Shown piece by piece: positions 6,442 through 8,507 of a stretch of DNA of 8,507 nt (the stretch's first letter is position 1; each line of letters starts with the position of its first letter). Origin of the DNA: Victivallales bacterium (GTDB lineage Bacteria > Verrucomicrobiota > Lentisphaeria > Oligosphaerales > Oligosphaeraceae); assembly GCA_900771165.1 (NCBI GenBank), contig CAAGMX010000458.1, positions 1-8,507 of the forward strand, written 5' to 3'. The position numbers and the translations under genes are program-made. The notes under the pieces were generated by a model that was not told the DNA's origin, searched no databases, and saw only the letters and a list, made by a program, of their open reading frames with translations.

Positions 6442-8507
6442 ATGTGTCGCCTTGTTTTCCTTGTTGCGGTTCTCGTTTTCGCTTTGATCCCGGGGAGGCT
6501 TGCGGCTCAGTATGCCACGCCCCAGGAGGCGATTCAGGCCTTCCTGCAGGCCTGTGACGGCCCCAATCTGGCGGAGGGACGCCCCGTCTCCTTCCGGCCC
6601 ACCCCGAACTACTCCCTGACGGTCAAAGGGGAGAGCGACGCCCGGGACTTGACAGACGGGCTTTTTGCCAAGACGGATCGGATTTGGTGGGAGCCCGAGG
6701 CGGTGGGCTTTGAACGGGCGTGGAACGGAATCTTTGTCACCATCGACCTGGGGGAGGTGCGCCACGTGAGAAAGGCGGTGGTGCGTCTCCAGGGGGGAGT
6801 CATGGACAAATACACCATTGCCTTCCCCGAGAATCTCTCCGTGTGGGTGAGCCAGGATGGGCGGAACTTCTATCCGGGGCAGGCCCTGGTGAAGCTGAAG
6901 GCCACCGAGGATTATCTGGCGGACGGAAAGACCCTCTATTATCTCCCGGAAAGCCAGGGGGAGGGCAAGGACGACCGGTATTTCGTCTATCCCTTCCAGC
7001 TGGAAATCCAGGCGGATGCCCGCTACGTCTGCCTCTTCTCGGATTCCCAGCAGTTCCGGAATTTCTTCAGCGACGAGGTGGCCGTCATCGAGGCCACGGA
7101 GGAGGAGGCGGCCTCTCCCGCCTATGGCGCGCCCTATGCCCGCCCGCCCCGCCTCCTTCAGCATGGCGGCATCCGTGTCGCCCCCAAGCAACCGGTCTTC
7201 TATGTGGCGGAGGGGATGTATCTCCGGAATCTGCTCTCCCTGGAGAATCAGCGGGAGACCAGCCCCGAAGGCTGGGAATATGCCATTGAACTGCCGGAGC
7301 AGGTCACCTATCAGCCCAGCCAGGCCTGGCCTGAATGGCTGCGGACTCTCGTCTCCCAGGAGACCCGGGAAGGGAGGACCCTGTGGCGTTTCCGTCCAGG
7401 GAAAGACTTCGCCGAGGTGCAGAAGGTGATCCGCTATGGCTTCGGCCCCTTCTTCTCCGTCGCCCCCGGCACGAAAATCCCCCCAGACCAGAAGTACGCC
7501 CAGTTCATCACCTATGCGGAGGGACAGGAGGACCAGCGGGTGCGGATGCCCCTGGAGATCCTCTCCATGCCCCGGATGCCCGTCCCCTGGAAGCGTCTGG
7601 ATACCTCCCTTTGGCTGGAAAACCGCTTCCATGAACTGCCCACCCACAACCAGGACGAACTTTCCCTGGGGTTCTCCACGGCCATGTTCTTTGCCACCAC
7701 CCTGGCCGAAGCCCAGGAGATTCTCCCCCTAGTGGAAAAGGCCAGGGCGGCGGGGCGGCGCATCCGCCTGGAGATGGAACCCACCCGGCTTCTCCGCCGG
7801 GCCAATGGGGGGAAGAACGAGTCCCGGTGCATCGGCTGCTCCAGCACCTGTCTGGCCTATCGGGGAAAGGAGTATCAGGATGTGGTGGAAGGGGTGCGCC
7901 AGGTGGCAAAATGGATTCCCATGGACACCGTGGTCTTCGACGTGGAGGACTGGGAGCCCAACTACATGAACAACACCATCCGGAACTGCACCCGGTGCCG
8001 CCAAGAGAAGGAGCGCCGGGGCATGAAGAGCTGGGTGGAATACTTTGACGTCCTCCAGGCGGAATACGTCTCCGCCTTCACCCAAGCTGTCCGGGAGGGA
8101 GCCCAGGAGGCGGGACGCCCCGCTCCCCGGGTGGGATACTACGCCGTCTCCCCGGAAATGAGCTATTCATGCCAGGAGGGAGCCGTTCCTTTCCTGGGAT
8201 ACTCCCACCTCTATCCCGCCCTCTGCGATGAAGTTCAGAACTCGTACTACGGGCGTTCTCCCGCGGAGGCGGGCCAGCAGATGCGCCGGGTCTACCAGGC
8301 CACCGGCGGCCATCCGGAACGCCTGATTCCCTGGCGCACGGCGGGCACGGGCGCCTATCACACCCAGCCCATGGGCGCCCTGGCGGAGCAAATCCTCCTG
8401 GAAACTCTGATGAACGGAGCTGGCGGTGTCCAATTTTTCTATGCCTTGGGCTTCGAATCCCCCCTGGACTACTTCTATGTGGCCCGGGCTTTCTCCCTTC
8501 TCGCCCC
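6442..8507 (+). CDS. Secreted discoidin-domain protein with unrecognised, probably enzymatic, cysteine-rich domain (3'-truncated)
   Basis: The frame is open from the ATG at 6442 to the window edge, giving 688 residues without a stop. Residues 1-22 are a signal peptide (hydrophobic 4-16, likely cleavage after 'LAA'). Residues ~41-218 look like an F5/8 type C (discoidin) domain, a common sugar-binding module: 'PNLAEGRPVSF', 'DLTDGLF', 'IDLGEVRHVRKAVV', 'ENLSVWVSQDGRNFY' and 'ARYVCLFSD'. Residues ~240-380 are probably a beta-rich linker. From ~385 the alternation of strands and helices suggests an alpha/beta barrel: 'GRRIRLEMEPTRLL', 'MDTVVFDVEDWEPN' (494-507, acidic Asp500, Glu502, Asp503, Glu505), 'RVGYYAVSPEM', 'GGVQFFYALGFESP'. 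Cysteines cluster around the acidic strand: Cys463-x2-Cys466-x3-Cys470 and Cys516-x2-Cys519, plus Cys577 and Cys595. An acidic strand followed by a C-x2-C pair recalls metal-binding barrels such as GH42 and related hypothetical glycosidases. I do not recognise the family; a glycoside hydrolase role is inference from architecture and neighbour. Confidence 0.75.
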   Translation, partial: MCRLVFLVAVLVFALIPGRLAAQYATPQEAIQAFLQACDGPNLAEGRPVSFRPTPNYSLTVKGESDARDLTDGLFAKTDRIWWEPEAVGFERAWNGIFVTIDLGEVRHVRKAVVRLQGGVMDKYTIAFPENLSVWVSQDGRNFYPGQALVKLKATEDYLADGKTLYYLPESQGEGKDDRYFVYPFQLEIQADARYVCLFSDSQQFRNFFSDEVAVIEATEEEAASPAYGAPYARPPRLLQHGGIRVAPKQPVFYVAEGMYLRNLLSLENQRETSPEGWEYAIELPEQVTYQPSQAWPEWLRTLVSQETREGRTLWRFRPGKDFAEVQKVIRYGFGPFFSVAPGTKIPPDQKYAQFITYAEGQEDQRVRMPLEILSMPRMPVPWKRLDTSLWLENRFHELPTHNQDELSLGFSTAMFFATTLAEAQEILPLVEKARAAGRRIRLEMEPTRLLRRANGGKNESRCIGCSSTCLAYRGKEYQDVVEGVRQVAKWIPMDTVVFDVEDWEPNYMNNTIRNCTRCRQEKERRGMKSWVEYFDVLQAEYVSAFTQAVREGAQEAGRPAPRVGYYAVSPEMSYSCQEGAVPFLGYSHLYPALCDEVQNSYYGRSPAEAGQQMRRVYQATGGHPERLIPWRTAGTGAYHTQPMGALAEQILLETLMNGAGGVQFFYALGFESPLDYFYVARAFSLLA

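Noticed and set aside
2169..6443. Minus-strand open frame of 1424 codons opposite the SGNH and GH123-type genes
   Set aside because: The plus strand carries clear domain homology throughout, while the antisense translation is low-complexity, rich in Gly, Pro, His and Gln, with no recognisable motif. GC-rich codon use on the sense strand avoids the triplets that would be antisense stops, which explains the length.
6442..6510. Lipoprotein signal suggested by Cys at position 2 of the discoidin protein
   Set aside because: The cysteine precedes the hydrophobic core instead of following it, so it is no lipobox; an ordinary signal peptide fits better.
6337..7647. Minus-strand open frame of 436 codons opposite the terminator and the discoidin gene
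   Set aside because: It runs through the intrinsic terminator and opposite a well-supported signal peptide and discoidin domain; its composition is that of an antisense shadow.

Overview
The window reads as a GC-rich Gram-negative bacterium with a carbohydrate-degrading, secreted-enzyme lifestyle. Supporting signs are the remnant of an outer-membrane FadL-type barrel ending in phenylalanine, two large signal-peptide proteins built from carbohydrate-associated modules, and three of the four long plus-strand genes starting without a visible Shine-Dalgarno sequence. The mix of a GH123-type (formerly DUF4091) enzyme, an SGNH hydrolase and a discoidin-domain protein resembles Verrucomicrobiota/Lentisphaeria or Planctomycetota genomes. 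That placement is inference from gene content only.

Layout. Positions 1-443 hold the 3' part of a gene that is about 42% GC, weakly resembling the C-terminal half of a uracil-DNA-glycosylase-superfamily protein. Composition jumps at about 475-482 to roughly 77% GC over the next 60 bases and stays GC-rich to the end. Positions 564 to about 800 (minus strand) carry only the last ~80 residues of a FadL/OmpP1-type outer-membrane protein, cut off where the fabH start region begins. A complete but slightly divergent fabH (beta-ketoacyl-ACP synthase III) follows at 826-1806.

From 1902 onward the genes look like a glycan-degradation locus on the plus strand. A 210-residue SGNH hydrolase without a signal peptide (1902-2534) is followed after 21 bases by a 1245-residue secreted protein (2556-6293). 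That protein has an N-terminal CBM9/DOMON-like domain, a GH123-type catalytic region with the adjacent Asp-Glu pair, and a C-terminal LamG-like domain. A 148-base gap holds a clear intrinsic terminator overlapped by a longer alternative hairpin. A second secreted protein then begins at 6442 and runs off the window: signal peptide, discoidin (F5/8 type C) domain, and a probable enzymatic domain of unrecognised family with clustered cysteines.

Working model (inference): the two secreted proteins act on a complex, possibly N-acetylgalactosamine-containing glycan outside the cytoplasm, and the SGNH hydrolase removes ester groups from a product inside the cell. The best leads are the second secreted protein, the extra module inside the GH123-type domain, and the switch-like terminator between the two large genes. 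No CRISPR array, tRNA, rRNA, transposase or insertion sequence was recognised.
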